NCBI GenBank assembly: GCA_945876035.1
Contig: CAMCMU010000015.1
Span: 1-64,000 of the forward strand
DNA length: 64,000 nt
Source of the DNA: Schlesneria paludicola DSM 18645
Lineage (GTDB): Bacteria > Planctomycetota > Planctomycetia > Planctomycetales > Planctomycetaceae
Direction of reading: 5' to 3'
A program made the translations under genes and the position numbers. Below the pieces are notes generated by a model, which saw only the letters and a program-made list of their open reading frames with translations, made no database searches and was not told where the DNA came from. Shown here one piece after another: positions 17,479 through 26,712 of this stretch; positions within the stretch are counted from its first letter, which is position 1, and each line of letters starts with the position of its first letter.

Positions 17479-18765
17479 ATGACTTTTCCTCGCATGATTC
17501 GTATTCGGCAAACGTTTGATGCGCGTCGCGTCGATGACGTTGCCCGTGAAGTTCGCGTTCAGCTCTCGTCGCTCAATCTGGGCGAGCGGATTCAGCCCGG
17601 GCAGACCGTGGCGATCTCGGCGGGCAGTCGTGGAATTGCCCACATTGCGCGGATTACTCGGGCGGCCGTCGAGCACGTGCAGGGCTTGGGAGCCGTCCCT
17701 TTTATTGTGCCCGCGATGGGCAGTCACGGCGGGGGGACGGCCGAGGGCCAGACGGAAATTTTGGCGGGATATGGGATCACTCCGGAAGCGATGGGCTGTG
17801 AGATTCGATCCTCCATGGAGACGGTCGTTGTCGATCAAACTCCTCAAGGAATACCGGTTCACTTCGACAAGCAGGCTTCGCTCGCCGATCACGTTTTGAT
17901 TGTCGGACGAGTCAAGCCGCATACAGGTTTTGTAGGAGAAATCGAATCTGGTCTGCACAAGATGATGCTCATTGGCCTAGGCAAGCACGCGGGTGCCAAA
18001 ATTTATCACAGAGCGATTGCCGATTACAGTTTCATGGACATTATTACCGCCGTGGGGAATTCCGTCATCAAGAAATGCCGAGTCGTCGGGGGCTTGGCGA
18101 TTGTGGAGAATGCCTACGACGAAACGGCCTTGATCGAAGCCGTGCCACGTTCACAATTTTTCGAACGAGAAAAGGCGTTGCTCAAGCTGGCGGTCCAGTG
18201 GCTACCGCGACTTCCGTTTGTTTCCACGGATCTCTTGATCATTGATCAAATTGGCAAGAACTTGAGTGGCACGGGGATGGATACCAATGTGGTCGGCCGC
18301 AAGTTTAACGACCATGCCGCGACCGATCGGGATGTCGCCCGCTGCCGGCGCATTTTTGTTCGTGGGCTGACGCAGGAAACTCACGGCAATGCTACGGGGA
18401 TTGGTCTGGCGGAGTTTACGAACCAGCGGACGATTGATTCGATCGACCGAAAGATCACGGCGATCAATTGCATCACGGGACTCCATCCTGCCGCCGCCAT
18501 GATTCCGATTGCGTTTGAGACAGATCGCGAAGTCATCACGGCGGCATTGCAAACAGTGGGGCTCGTCGAACCTCCGCAATCGCGGGTGATCCAGGTCTCC
18601 GATACACTGCATCTCGGCGAATGTCTCGTGAGTGAAGCCTACCTTGCGGAGTTGGCCACGCGTGAGGACCTGACGATACTGAGCGATCCGACCACGATGG
18701 CCTTTGACGAGCAATCCAATCTGTTGAGCGTCACGTCCGGCGTTGACGGGACGGCCGGACTTTAG
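17479..18765 (+). CDS. LarA-like (DUF2088) domain protein
   Basis: 428 residues similar to the N-terminal part of nickel-dependent lactate racemase (LarA, DUF2088). Recognisable stretches are GQTVAISAGSRGIAHI near residue 42, PAMGSHGGGTAEGQ near 78, VGRVKPHTGF near 141 and ESGLHKMMLIGLGKHAGA near 153. LarA binds a nickel-pincer cofactor made by LarB, LarC and LarE; none of these is visible here. The protein may therefore be a paralogue with another substrate, or use cofactor made elsewhere. It is cytoplasmic, with no signal peptide. The ATG follows a 120-bp region of low coding character. The next gene starts 251 bp downstream. Confidence 0.72.
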   Translation: MTFPRMIRIRQTFDARRVDDVAREVRVQLSSLNLGERIQPGQTVAISAGSRGIAHIARITRAAVEHVQGLGAVPFIVPAMGSHGGGTAEGQTEILAGYGITPEAMGCEIRSSMETVVVDQTPQGIPVHFDKQASLADHVLIVGRVKPHTGFVGEIESGLHKMMLIGLGKHAGAKIYHRAIADYSFMDIITAVGNSVIKKCRVVGGLAIVENAYDETALIEAVPRSQFFEREKALLKLAVQWLPRLPFVSTDLLIIDQIGKNLSGTGMDTNVVGRKFNDHAATDRDVARCRRIFVRGLTQETHGNATGIGLAEFTNQRTIDSIDRKITAINCITGLHPAAAMIPIAFETDREVITAALQTVGLVEPPQSRVIQVSDTLHLGECLVSEAYLAELATREDLTILSDPTTMAFDEQSNLLSVTSGVDGTAGL

Positions 18766-19016
18766 TTGCACAGGCATCAACGGTTGGGGACGCATCAACA
18801 CGTCCACGTCGTTCACCGACCTTCCCAGATCAAGGCCATTGCCGAAGCGACAGACTTAACCAGGGGAGCAAGGAATTTGATTGCAGGCAGAGAAGACATC
18901 GTTCACACTCTTTGGCGATCGTCGCCCATGCGTTGTCCGAGGCTTCCGCGTTGGTTGATGCGGACGAGGGGAATGGCAGCGCGTTTGTTGTCCGAATACC
19001 GATTGTGTTTCAGGTT

Positions 19017-20411
19017 ATGACTTCACGAACACGCACGACTCGCCGTTTGGAAGTTTGGTTGAAGGAGACCGGCCAGCCGTTGTTCGTACTCAACGCACAG
19101 CGAAGGTTAGTCTTCTTCAATCGCGGTTGTGAGCGACTAACGGGCTGGATGGCTGCGGATGTTCTCGGTCAAACCTGTGACTATCTCTCCGAATCCAACA
19201 GCCACACGACGGCCGCACTGTTGTCCGGTTTGTCTCCTCCGCCAGCAATACAGGATGGCCAATCAACCCTCGTGCCCACACGGCTACCGCACCGAGAAGC
19301 GGCGGCTCAGCTCTGGGGGATTCATTTTTTCCCGCTGACAAATGAGGATCGGAGTGTGAAGGCCTTTTTGGGTGTGATCGTCCCGTACGTTGCGGACGAC
19401 TTAGATCCGCCAACGTCAATCGCGCAGCAATTGCATGCCGAACTGGCTGTGTTAAAACAGGCCATACAAAATCAGTTCGGTGACGGGACGCTGGTTTGTC
19501 GAAGTCTCGGAATGCAACGCGTGCTGAATCAGATGACTTTGGTGCAACCCTCCAAGACGCCCGTTCTGTTTGTGGGTGAAACGGGTGTTGGCAAGCAACA
19601 TCTGGCGCGGGTCATGCACTATGGAAGCCCCCTCGGTCAAAGGCCTTTCGTTCCGATCGATTGTCGACGTGCTGCAACCGAAGATCTCGAGGCAATTCTC
19701 AGACGCATGCGTGATGATCAAAAAGACGCGGCATTGCGCGCAGGTGCCGTATATTTTGACCGCATCGACGCCGCTCCGGCAGAATTTCAATTCCGGTTGA
19801 CGGAATGGTTGGCAACCAATACCGGCCCCGAAGCCACGCGTGTGTTAGCCGGATCCGCGCGGAACCTTTGTCCGCTGGTGGAATCCGAAGTGTTTTCACG
19901 CAATCTTTATTTGGCACTGACAACGGTTGTTGTGGAAATCGAATCCCTACGCAACCGACGCGAGGATCTCGAGCCACTCGCACAATATTTCCTCGAAGAA
20001 CGGAACCGAGGAGCAAGGATTCAAGTGGGAGGTTTCGCGGCCGATGTCTGGCGCCAATTTCACCGATATCATTGGCCCGGCAACATCCGTGAATTACGAG
20101 TGGTGATTGAAGAAGCGCATGCGACATGCCGCGGTTCGATGCTGACGAACAGCGATCTCCCCTTTCGATTTCGGACCGGTGTTGACGCGCAATCCATCGG
20201 TCCTCCGGCACGCAGGCAACCCGAATTGCTCGACCCGCTTCTGGAACGCATCGAACGTGAACACATTGAAATGGCACTTTCCGAATGCCGTCATAACAAG
20301 GCCCGAGCATCGCAGAGGCTTGGTATTTCAAGACCGCGTCTTTATCGAAGAATGGAAACTCTGGGAATTATCGATGTTGAAACGAAAACAGAAATCGTTG
20401 ATCCGAACTGA
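19017..20411 (+). CDS. Degenerate sigma-54-activator-like regulator (PAS-AAA-Fis)
   Basis: 464 residues. A PAS domain lies at about residues 8-120 (PLFVLNAQRRLVFFNRGCERLTGW). An AAA domain of the bacterial enhancer-binding type follows, with Walker A GETGVGKQ near 187, Walker B region AGAVYFDRID near 243 and WPGNIRE near 353. The C-terminus is a Fis-type helix-turn-helix (NKARASQRLGISRPRLYRRM near 428-447). The GAFTGA loop that contacts sigma-54 is missing, because the sequence passes from PFVPIDC straight to the segment before Walker B. The Walker B Glu is replaced by Arg. It is therefore unlikely to activate sigma-54 and may be a DNA-binding repressor or sigma-70 regulator sensing a ligand via PAS. 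The ATG at 19017 matches the family start; an in-frame ATG at 18912 is a longer option. Confidence 0.82.
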   Translation: MTSRTRTTRRLEVWLKETGQPLFVLNAQRRLVFFNRGCERLTGWMAADVLGQTCDYLSESNSHTTAALLSGLSPPPAIQDGQSTLVPTRLPHREAAAQLWGIHFFPLTNEDRSVKAFLGVIVPYVADDLDPPTSIAQQLHAELAVLKQAIQNQFGDGTLVCRSLGMQRVLNQMTLVQPSKTPVLFVGETGVGKQHLARVMHYGSPLGQRPFVPIDCRRAATEDLEAILRRMRDDQKDAALRAGAVYFDRIDAAPAEFQFRLTEWLATNTGPEATRVLAGSARNLCPLVESEVFSRNLYLALTTVVVEIESLRNRREDLEPLAQYFLEERNRGARIQVGGFAADVWRQFHRYHWPGNIRELRVVIEEAHATCRGSMLTNSDLPFRFRTGVDAQSIGPPARRQPELLDPLLERIEREHIEMALSECRHNKARASQRLGISRPRLYRRMETLGIIDVETKTEIVDPN

Positions 20412-20934
20412 GGAAACAAGCGGGTTTCGCTGTTTTCTCAGGAACCGCCCCGAGTGGTCCGTTGGTCGGTGGTGTTCGGTTGGCAGATGAAATGGATTTC
20501 ACGATCCCGAGTCTCTTCCTGCCGTGTGACCGTGGAGTCGGCCTTGGTGATTGTTCGCAAACGGGACTGCAAAGTCACGGATGTTTTGGTCTGGCCCTGT
20601 GCGCGGATTACGGAACACGAGTGATTTCTTTTCCGACAGCCTCTCGAATTTTGGGGAACGGCGTTGGAGAAGATTTTGAGGAAGTCGGGAGTGGATTCTT
20701 GGCCTCGCCGAATGCAAGATCTGCGCTCCACGCGCGAAACGGAGTGGCGCAGGAATAGCCGCTCCCCATGCTGACCGGCGTGGCTGGGGAGCACTCTTCG
20801 AGCGGCACTGCAGACGGGCTTAGATGTCCGCGACAAGGATTTCGCCAAGACGACGCAGATTCCGGCGCAGCAACAGTCGGCAACACCCGAAATGCCCGCG
20901 AGTAGCTGCAACGTTTCACTCGCCACCAATGAAA
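20412..20934. other. Intergenic gap, no gene seen
   Basis: 523 bp between the PAS-AAA-Fis gene and the tRNA terminator. Overlapping frames on both strands are open, but none has a ribosome-binding site or recognisable sequence. Confidence 0.45.
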
Positions 20935-20958
20935 CAACCCCCGGTTTTCCGAGGGTTG
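20935..20958 (-). terminator. Probable terminator of the tRNA-Lys gene
   Basis: A 10-bp perfect inverted repeat (CAACCCTCGG and CCGGGGGTTG with one G/T pair) around AAAA begins 18 nt past the tRNA 3' end. It is followed on the minus strand by TTTCATT. Shape and position fit intrinsic termination, though the T-run is short. Confidence 0.55.
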
Positions 20959-20976
20959 TGGATCATCCCAAGTCAC

Positions 20977-21049
20977 TGCCCCCACTAGGGCTCGAACCTA
21001 GAACCTAATGATTAAGAGTCATTTGCTCTACCAATTGAGCTATAGGGGC
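20977..21049 (-). tRNA. tRNA-Lys (anticodon CUU)
   Basis: 73-nt cloverleaf. The 7-bp acceptor stem pairs GCCCCTA with TGGGGGC, and the discriminator is A. The D-arm contains AGCTCAATTGGTAGAGC. The anticodon arm is ATGA-CTCTTAA-TCAT, giving anticodon CTT (AAG codons), and the T-arm contains GGTTCGAGCC. CCA is not encoded. The gene stands alone with its own promoter and terminator. Confidence 0.96.
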
Positions 21050-21064
21050 TTCCGAGTCCGTGAG

Positions 21065-21093
21065 ATTCTACCGGTGACCCAGACTTGCTTCAA
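21065..21093 (-). promoter_or_regulatory. Sigma-70-type promoter of tRNA-Lys
   Basis: On the minus strand a -35 box TTGAAG (21088-21093) and a -10 box TAGAAT (21065-21070) are separated by 17 nt. The -10 box ends 15 nt before the tRNA 5' end, so a short 5' leader is expected. Confidence 0.6.
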
Positions 21094-21530
21094 GTGTTCC
21101 GGCTAGCGGTTGTCGGATCAATCTGTTGTCGTTCAAGGGGGCGGCAGAGTCACGACGTTTGAATCTCATCGTCAGTCCGTTAAAAATCACTTGTTCCTGC
21201 GTGCGATTACTAGGAATTCGGATGATCTTTTGTAGACTCTAATTGAATCCACGTGGAGCGTCTTGGCTCCTGTCAGACCGCGACGCAGAGCGGTGAACGA
21301 GCAGGCATCGTTCAGTAAGTTTACGATAAGGGAAGTGGTGTTCTTGATCGAATCGTGGCTTCTAGAACTGTTCTGGTGATTCACGAGACTCGGTTTTGAA
21401 GGTGAGGTGCTGTAACGCTTCCAGCTGGCTGAACGGTTCAGCAGTTGTCGCAGCCGTTCTGCATCGCACGCCGAATCAGGATCGATGCCTGAAAATGGGG
21501 CGTGGGGGGCATTAGGGGAAAATTGTCGAT
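21094..21530. other. Upstream region of tdh
   Basis: 437 bp with no supported gene. It must hold the tdh promoter. I looked for a glycine or threonine riboswitch-like structure and did not recognise one. The tdh ribosome-binding region AGGGGAAA is at about 21513-21520. Confidence 0.4.
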
Positions 21531-22556
21531 ATGAAAGCTCTTGTCAAAAGCAAAAAAAATGTCGGGCTGTGGTTGGAAGAGGTTCCCGATCCGGATATTG
21601 GGATCAACGATGTGTTGATCCGCATCAAGAAGACCGGCATTTGCGGGACAGACCTACATATCTATAATTGGGACGCATGGGCCCAGAAGACGATTCCCGT
21701 TCCCATGGTCGTGGGGCATGAATTTGTGGGGGAGGTCGAGCGTGTTGGCGCGAACGTGACCGACTTTCATCCGGGTGAATTCGTGAGTGGAGAAGGGCAT
21801 GTTGTCTGCGGCAGATGCCGCAATTGTTTGGCGGGGCGACGTCATCTGTGCGCCGATACAAAAGGCGTTGGCGTCAATCGTCCGGGTGCGTTTGCTGATT
21901 TTTTGTCATTGCCGATGACCAATGTATGGCATCACGCTCCGGGAATCGATCCGGAAGTGGCGTCGATTTTTGATCCGTTCGGCAATGCGGTGCACACGGC
22001 GCTCAGTTTCGACCTGTTGGGTGAAGATGTTCTGATTACGGGAGCGGGTCCGATCGGCGTGATGGCTACCGCCATTGCGCGGCATGCGGGAGCACGCAAC
22101 GTGGTCGTAACGGATCTCAATCCCTATCGGCTCGATCTGGCAAGAAAAATGGGAGCCACACGCGCGATTGATCCGCGATCAATCGCGCTTTCCGAGGTTC
22201 AGCGAGATCTGGGCATGAAAGAGGGATTCGATGTCGGGTTGGAGATGTCCGGTAATCCCACGGCATTTAACGGTATGATTGCCAACATGGCACACGGCGG
22301 AAAAATTGCCATGCTGGGCATTCCGGAGAAAGACATCGCAATCGATTGGAGCTTAGTCGTTTTCAACATGTTGACGATCAAGGGAATTTACGGCCGCGAG
22401 ATGTATGAAACATGGTACAAAATGACCGTTATGCTTCAGAGCGGTCTGGACATCGCCCCCGTAATCACACACCGCTTTCACGTCTCCGAATTTCAGCGGG
22501 GATTTGATGCAATGCTCAGTGGCGCATGTGGCAAGGTCATCCTCGACTGGACGTGA
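21531..22556 (+). CDS. tdh: L-threonine 3-dehydrogenase
   Basis: Oxidises L-threonine to 2-amino-3-ketobutyrate with NAD+. 341 residues, the usual length of the zinc medium-chain dehydrogenase Tdh. Catalytic zinc ligands are in CGTDLHIY (Cys38) and GHEFVGEV (His63, Glu64). The structural zinc site is the four-Cys cluster in [15 protein letters not shown]. The Rossmann motif is GAGPIG, and the family-typical [14 protein letters not shown] is present in the C-terminal part. The partner 2-amino-3-ketobutyrate CoA ligase (kbl), often adjacent, is not in the window. The ATG follows AGGGGAAA. A strong inverted repeat lies 97 bp after the stop. Confidence 0.95.
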   Translation: MKALVKSKKNVGLWLEEVPDPDIGINDVLIRIKKTGICGTDLHIYNWDAWAQKTIPVPMVVGHEFVGEVERVGANVTDFHPGEFVSGEGHVVCGRCRNCLAGRRHLCADTKGVGVNRPGAFADFLSLPMTNVWHHAPGIDPEVASIFDPFGNAVHTALSFDLLGEDVLITGAGPIGVMATAIARHAGARNVVVTDLNPYRLDLARKMGATRAIDPRSIALSEVQRDLGMKEGFDVGLEMSGNPTAFNGMIANMAHGGKIAMLGIPEKDIAIDWSLVVFNMLTIKGIYGREMYETWYKMTVMLQSGLDIAPVITHRFHVSEFQRGFDAMLSGACGKVILDWT

Positions 22557-22652
22557 TCGCAGCGTGCCGAAAAGCACCAAACCACGAATCCCGAAATCCT
22601 GAAACGGTTGTGAGCGGAGGCCGTTAGCGCGATGCCTGCTTCGGTCGGATGC

Positions 22653-22678
22653 CAAGGTCTTTTGCACAAAAGACCTTG
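22653..22678. terminator. Perfect 12-bp inverted repeat after tdh
   Basis: CAAGGTCTTTTG and its exact complement flank a CA dinucleotide. As RNA this is a stable hairpin with a small loop, a possible tdh terminator. It lacks a trailing T-run, so a protein-binding palindrome is an alternative. Confidence 0.45.
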
Positions 22679-22727
22679 TCAACGACCCTGAGTCCAAATC
22701 CGAAAATTAGCAGCAGCGTGCGTCGGC

Positions 22728-22768
22728 CAACGTCTTTTTGGGTGAAACCAACGTCTTTTTGGATGAAA
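22728..22768 (+). repeat. Two 20-bp direct repeats
   Basis: CAACGTCTTTTTGGGTGAAA at 22728-22747 recurs with one difference (G to A) at 22749-22768. They lie 50 bp from the inverted repeat and share its GTCTTTT core. Confidence 0.85.
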
Positions 22769-23566
22769 ACAGTGTTCGTGCAGCGGACCCAATGGGGTCG
22801 ATCGATGGCGTTCCTTGTAGCCTTACCGAATCCAAATTCGGCAAATTCGGTGCTGAATTTTGATTTGCCTGTCGGACGTTTTCGATCAGCAGATTTCGAA
22901 TTTTCGGCGACTGGTTACGACACTTCCTGTCAGTGGTCTGCCCCTCTGTAACCTCTGCAACCAGCGCCGCGGGCGACCAAGGAACGCCGGCCAATGGTCG
23001 CCGTCTCTTTCAGAAGCGAAACTTGCGGGCGTTGAATGACGCGGCCGGTGACAAGACACGCCATTTTTCGCCGGACGCCACGGAGAAAAATCGCCTCGCT
23101 TGGTAGCATCCGTCCCCTCCGCACACCGGAATCCATTGACATCGTCGGCCAACGCATTAACGGGACTCAGCCGGGAACGATCTTGTCCGACTGTACGGCT
23201 TCTGCAAGAATCACGGGTGGCTTAGTGATAATCTTCGTCACTCCGAATCAAATGACGAAGGATTTCGCCTCCACGATTTGCCGGGAGGATGCTGTGTCAT
23301 GGGGGATCGGTCGGGGAATGATTCATTCTTAAAAAATTGCGTGTCTTCCACCGCGGGAGATTAGCACACAATTGTGTTTCAAATTTGCGATTCGCCGTGG
23401 CCGACAAAATGTGGCATTGCGGATTCATGACCGGAGGTTTCGGCATCGCAACATCTCCTGACAACCGAGGCTTGCTACGGTCGTCAGGCCGGGGAATTCC
23501 CCGCGAGCTTGCAAGTAGCCGAGTCTTTTGTGGCGGCCCTGTTTTTTATTCACACCGTGTTTTGAG

Positions 23567-24478
23567 ATGACCAGATTGTTCTGTAAAATCATCGCCGCAC
23601 CCATGGGCACGACATCTGAGGGCGACTTCGGCGGCGTCAGATGTCGAACCATTTTGAACATCCGCCGATGGTGGTTTCTCGCCTTGGGCGTGATCGCCAC
23701 GTTTGGCTGCCGCTTGCCATCGCAGCCTTCGCCGATCGCGCTGCCGACTCGTCATTCGGTCGACAATGACCATTTACGGGTTCGTAGCGATATTCGACTT
23801 CCTCCCAACCATCCGTTACTCCGCGATCTCGACAGGCTGCGCGTTGAAATCAGTGAGACACTGTTTCTTCCGGATCAAAGGCAGTCGGTGACGGTGTATC
23901 TCTTCGAGGACGAAGCCGTCTATTCTCAGTATCTGCAATTGCGATATCCGCAATTACCACCACGCCGTGCCTACTTTGTCGGAACTCTCAAGGAATTGGC
24001 CGTCTACACCTATTGGAGCGAAAAAATTCAAGAGGATTTGCGGCACGAATACACTCACGGAGTGTTGCATGCCTCATTACCTCAGGTCCCCTTGTGGCTT
24101 GACGAGGGGTTGGCAGAATACTTTGAAGTGGCCAGTCGTTCAAAAGGCCTTAATCACGAGTATGCCACCCGTTTGGCAGCAGATTTTTCGAACGGATGGC
24201 GACCAAATCTGGAACGACTGGAGTCATTGGAGGCCGTCGCCGACATGAAAAAGGCCGACTACATCGAAGCTTGGGCATGGGTTCACTTTATGCTTCATCA
24301 GAGTGACGATTCACGCGGCTTACTGATTAGCTATCTGCGAGAGTTGCGGTCGGCAGAAAAACCTGAACTGTTATCCGCTCGCATGCGAGTCGAAATACCG
24401 CAAGCCGAGGAACGATTTGCGGCACACGCCTCGTCGCTCTTCAGCGGACTCGCCACCGTCGGCGGCAAGTCCCTGTAA
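23567..24478 (+). CDS. Exported putative zinc metallopeptidase (DUF1570-like lipoprotein)
   Basis: About 303 residues from the ATG at 23567. A hydrophobic segment ending ALGVIATFGC looks like a lipoprotein signal with Cys as the lipidated residue. The enzyme core has HEYTHGVLHA near residue 164 and LDEGLAEYFE about 25 residues later, the HExxH...E arrangement of gluzincins. Zinc ligands would be the two His and the distal Glu. The organisation resembles planctomycete DUF1570 proteins, whose substrates are unknown. The start is uncertain: ATG at 23603 or TTG at 23654 would give a more normal signal peptide, and none has a clear ribosome-binding site. Flanked by two long gene-free stretches. 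Confidence 0.7.
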   Translation: MTRLFCKIIAAPMGTTSEGDFGGVRCRTILNIRRWWFLALGVIATFGCRLPSQPSPIALPTRHSVDNDHLRVRSDIRLPPNHPLLRDLDRLRVEISETLFLPDQRQSVTVYLFEDEAVYSQYLQLRYPQLPPRRAYFVGTLKELAVYTYWSEKIQEDLRHEYTHGVLHASLPQVPLWLDEGLAEYFEVASRSKGLNHEYATRLAADFSNGWRPNLERLESLEAVADMKKADYIEAWAWVHFMLHQSDDSRGLLISYLRELRSAEKPELLSARMRVEIPQAEERFAAHASSLFSGLATVGGKSL

Positions 24479-25078
24479 AACAGAGGAATCGTCCACGAAT
24501 GAGGGGCTCCGGCTGATTGAAGTATCGCTCGGCATGTTCGGTTTCGATGTCTTCTCTGACGCGTTGCCAAGCCGGAAGAGATTCTGCGGGAGACAGGAGT
24601 GTTCACCGGAATGCGGCGCAGAGGATCTTGAAATACGCCTGGCAAAACCAACTCGAAACGCGGTAGCAGAACGGACGTCAACGTGTTGTCGAGACGTTGG
24701 TCTTGCCAGCAAAGATCGACGGGACGTGGCTTGCAGCGTGACTCGGCCGGTGATCTTTCACCATCGCGAGGGGTGGCCGGCGGCCGACTTCGGTGGCGAT
24801 GGATGATCGAGGGGAATCCGGTTCGAGTCCGTTTTCTTGGGAGCAGGACCACGTTTTGGGAAACGCTCCGAAATCAAAAACGCTGTTTTCCGAGGGGCGT
24901 CAAAATAGAGTGTCCGTTCTCTGGATTCGTGGCGGCCGCTTTCGGAATTGTCGGCCAGTGGCCGTTTCTGCCGAAATCGTCTGGACACATTTGAGGGGAT
25001 TCATTACATCCCGCTCCGATCAGGCGTTGTGCACTGGCGCGTCGCCGCAGTTCGAGTCCGTTTCGGGAGGATTGGCTC
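24479..25078. other. Intergenic gap, no gene seen
   Basis: 600 bp. Several frames are open on both strands but lack ribosome-binding sites and protein-like composition. It ends with GGGAGGATT, the ribosome-binding site of the next gene. Confidence 0.4.
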
Positions 25079-25981
25079 ATGCCGTCCACTTCGCCGAGTT
25101 CCTATAAATCGTCTGGCATTCGAATTCTCCTCTGTCTGACAAGTTCCGTCCTTTGCGGCTGCTATTCGCCTTACGGCTACCATGGCCCTTACGGTGGTCC
25201 CGGCTCGTATGGTCAGCCGCCGTATCCGGCATCCGGATTCCCCAGTGGCCCGGTCAATGGATTTCCACCGGGCGCCCCCTACAGCCCGGGTGTGACGCAA
25301 CCCGGATCACCGTTACCGACTCCTTTAGGCCCGCCATCGACTTACGATAACGGCGGAAATGGAATCCGGTTTGATGAGCAGCCGAACAATGCCCCGACTT
25401 TTGACTCCAGTCCGTCGAATGGGCGAAAAGTCCCCAATCCGGACGATGAGCCGACGACTACGAAGCCCACTCTGACACCGACATCAGGAACCGATTCGAA
25501 CGATTTGGAGACACCTTTCGAACAAACGGGGGACTCCCGAAACAACAATTTTGGCAATTCCACAGAGAGGCCTCGGCTGATGTCGGAGCCTGATCCGTTT
25601 GAAATGCCCGAAAAGCTACCACCGCAACTCCGTTCCTCCACCCTGTCTCACGCTTCGCCGATTCGCAGAGTGAGCTATGAGGAACCGCAGTCATCGACGC
25701 TGAATCCTTTCGGTCGTGACACGAAAAATGCCAATCCGACGTGGCTTCGTGGCATGCTCGACTATGACAAGAAACAGGGGACGTGGTCGATCCTTTATTC
25801 CTCGAATCCTGATCCACGAGATCCTCACGGAGGATTCTTGACACTCGCCAGTCACGCCAATTTGGCAAAGTGTCGCGTCGGTGAAGTCATCCTTGCCGAG
25901 GGTGCCATTGACGCAAGCAAAACGGATGCCCGCGGCAAGTCCGTTTACGTTCTGGACAATGTCACACCGCTGACGCAGTAA
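25079..25981 (+). CDS. Pro/Gly-rich lipoprotein of unknown function
   Basis: 300 residues. The signal peptide ends in LCGC, so Cys28 is probably lipidated. Residues 29-95 are Tyr/Gly/Pro-rich (for example YGYHGPYGGPGSYGQPPYP), a flexible surface-exposed type of sequence. Residues 95-210 are Ser/Thr/Asn/Pro-rich. The last 80 or so form a compact domain (PTWLRGMLDYDKKQGTWSI, then GGFLTLASHANL and GEVILAEGAID) that I recognise as recurrent in planctomycete proteins and that looks like a small beta-barrel. The ATG has GGGAGG 8 nt upstream. A role in wall or surface structure is likely but unproven. Confidence 0.72.
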   Translation: MPSTSPSSYKSSGIRILLCLTSSVLCGCYSPYGYHGPYGGPGSYGQPPYPASGFPSGPVNGFPPGAPYSPGVTQPGSPLPTPLGPPSTYDNGGNGIRFDEQPNNAPTFDSSPSNGRKVPNPDDEPTTTKPTLTPTSGTDSNDLETPFEQTGDSRNNNFGNSTERPRLMSEPDPFEMPEKLPPQLRSSTLSHASPIRRVSYEEPQSSTLNPFGRDTKNANPTWLRGMLDYDKKQGTWSILYSSNPDPRDPHGGFLTLASHANLAKCRVGEVILAEGAIDASKTDARGKSVYVLDNVTPLTQ

Positions 25982-26065
25982 TCCCCGTCCCTGGCATCGG
26001 CGTTGCTCTGGATCACGTCGACTGTCCTCGGATTGTTTTGCACTTACGCAAGAAGGTATCGTGGC

Positions 26066-26500
26066 ATGCTTGGTCGATATTGGATTGCTGTCGGCGCGAT
26101 TTTAGGAGGAGTCTCGGTTGGGCTTGGAGCCTTCGCAGCACACGGTCTCGACCAGGTTTTTGTCGAAAAATATGCCGGTCAAACCCGAATCGTTGCGGGA
26201 GAGACGATGCCACTTGCCACGAAGTTTTTGAACGACTTCAAAACCGGTGTGGAATACCAGATGTACCATGCGGTCTCGCTACTGGTCGTCGGTCTGTGGG
26301 CTGAACGGCGAGCCTCTCGAAGCCTCGAATTCGCCGGACGGGCATTTTTTGTGGGGGTCGTTCTGTTCTCGGGAAGTCTTTACATTTTGACGCTGACGGG
26401 CGTAACGAAATGGGGCATGGTGACGCCCTTGGGCGGTGTCGCGTTGATTGCCGGGTGGTTGACTCTCGCTGTCGAGAGTCTTCGCAATCGCGAGATTTAG
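26066..26500 (+). CDS. DUF423 family membrane protein
   Basis: 144-residue inner-membrane protein with four predicted TM helices. The family signature GGVSVGLGAFAAHGL lies near residue 11, and YQMYHAVSLLVVGL and LFSGSLYILTLTG follow. DUF423 proteins (YgdD in E. coli) are widespread and functionally undefined. A roughly 30-residue loop between the first two helices is longer than in YgdD. The ATG at 26066 is selected by AGAAGG 9 nt upstream; the longer open frame from 26003 adds no family sequence. It stands alone between the lipoprotein and phosphodiesterase genes. Confidence 0.88.
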   Translation: MLGRYWIAVGAILGGVSVGLGAFAAHGLDQVFVEKYAGQTRIVAGETMPLATKFLNDFKTGVEYQMYHAVSLLVVGLWAERRASRSLEFAGRAFFVGVVLFSGSLYILTLTGVTKWGMVTPLGGVALIAGWLTLAVESLRNREI

Positions 26501-26712
26501 TCGATGCACGCCCGATCTTCGAAACGAGTGTGCCGGAGACTCGACAGGGATTCGGCTGACTGGCAGGAGGAATCATCGTGGTATCCACGGACACGACGGA
26601 TCCCTGATCCGCATCCCACGTGTACGACCCGTTCTGTCCTCGGTGTTTTGTGTCCCCTGGTCCTCGTGTGGCCATCGAACACCGATTAACCAACCTTGGG
26701 AGGGCTGATGTG

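Larger units (their letters stand above)
22557..23566. other. Long intergenic region with repeats
   Basis: 1,010 bp after tdh without a convincing gene on either strand. It holds the perfect inverted repeat at 22653-22678 and the direct repeats at 22728-22768, described separately. The rest shows no recognisable element. Confidence 0.45.

Noticed and set aside
20438-20929. 163-codon minus-strand open frame between the regulator and tRNA-Lys
   Set aside because: Competing open frames overlap on both strands, composition is not protein-like and there is no ribosome-binding site.
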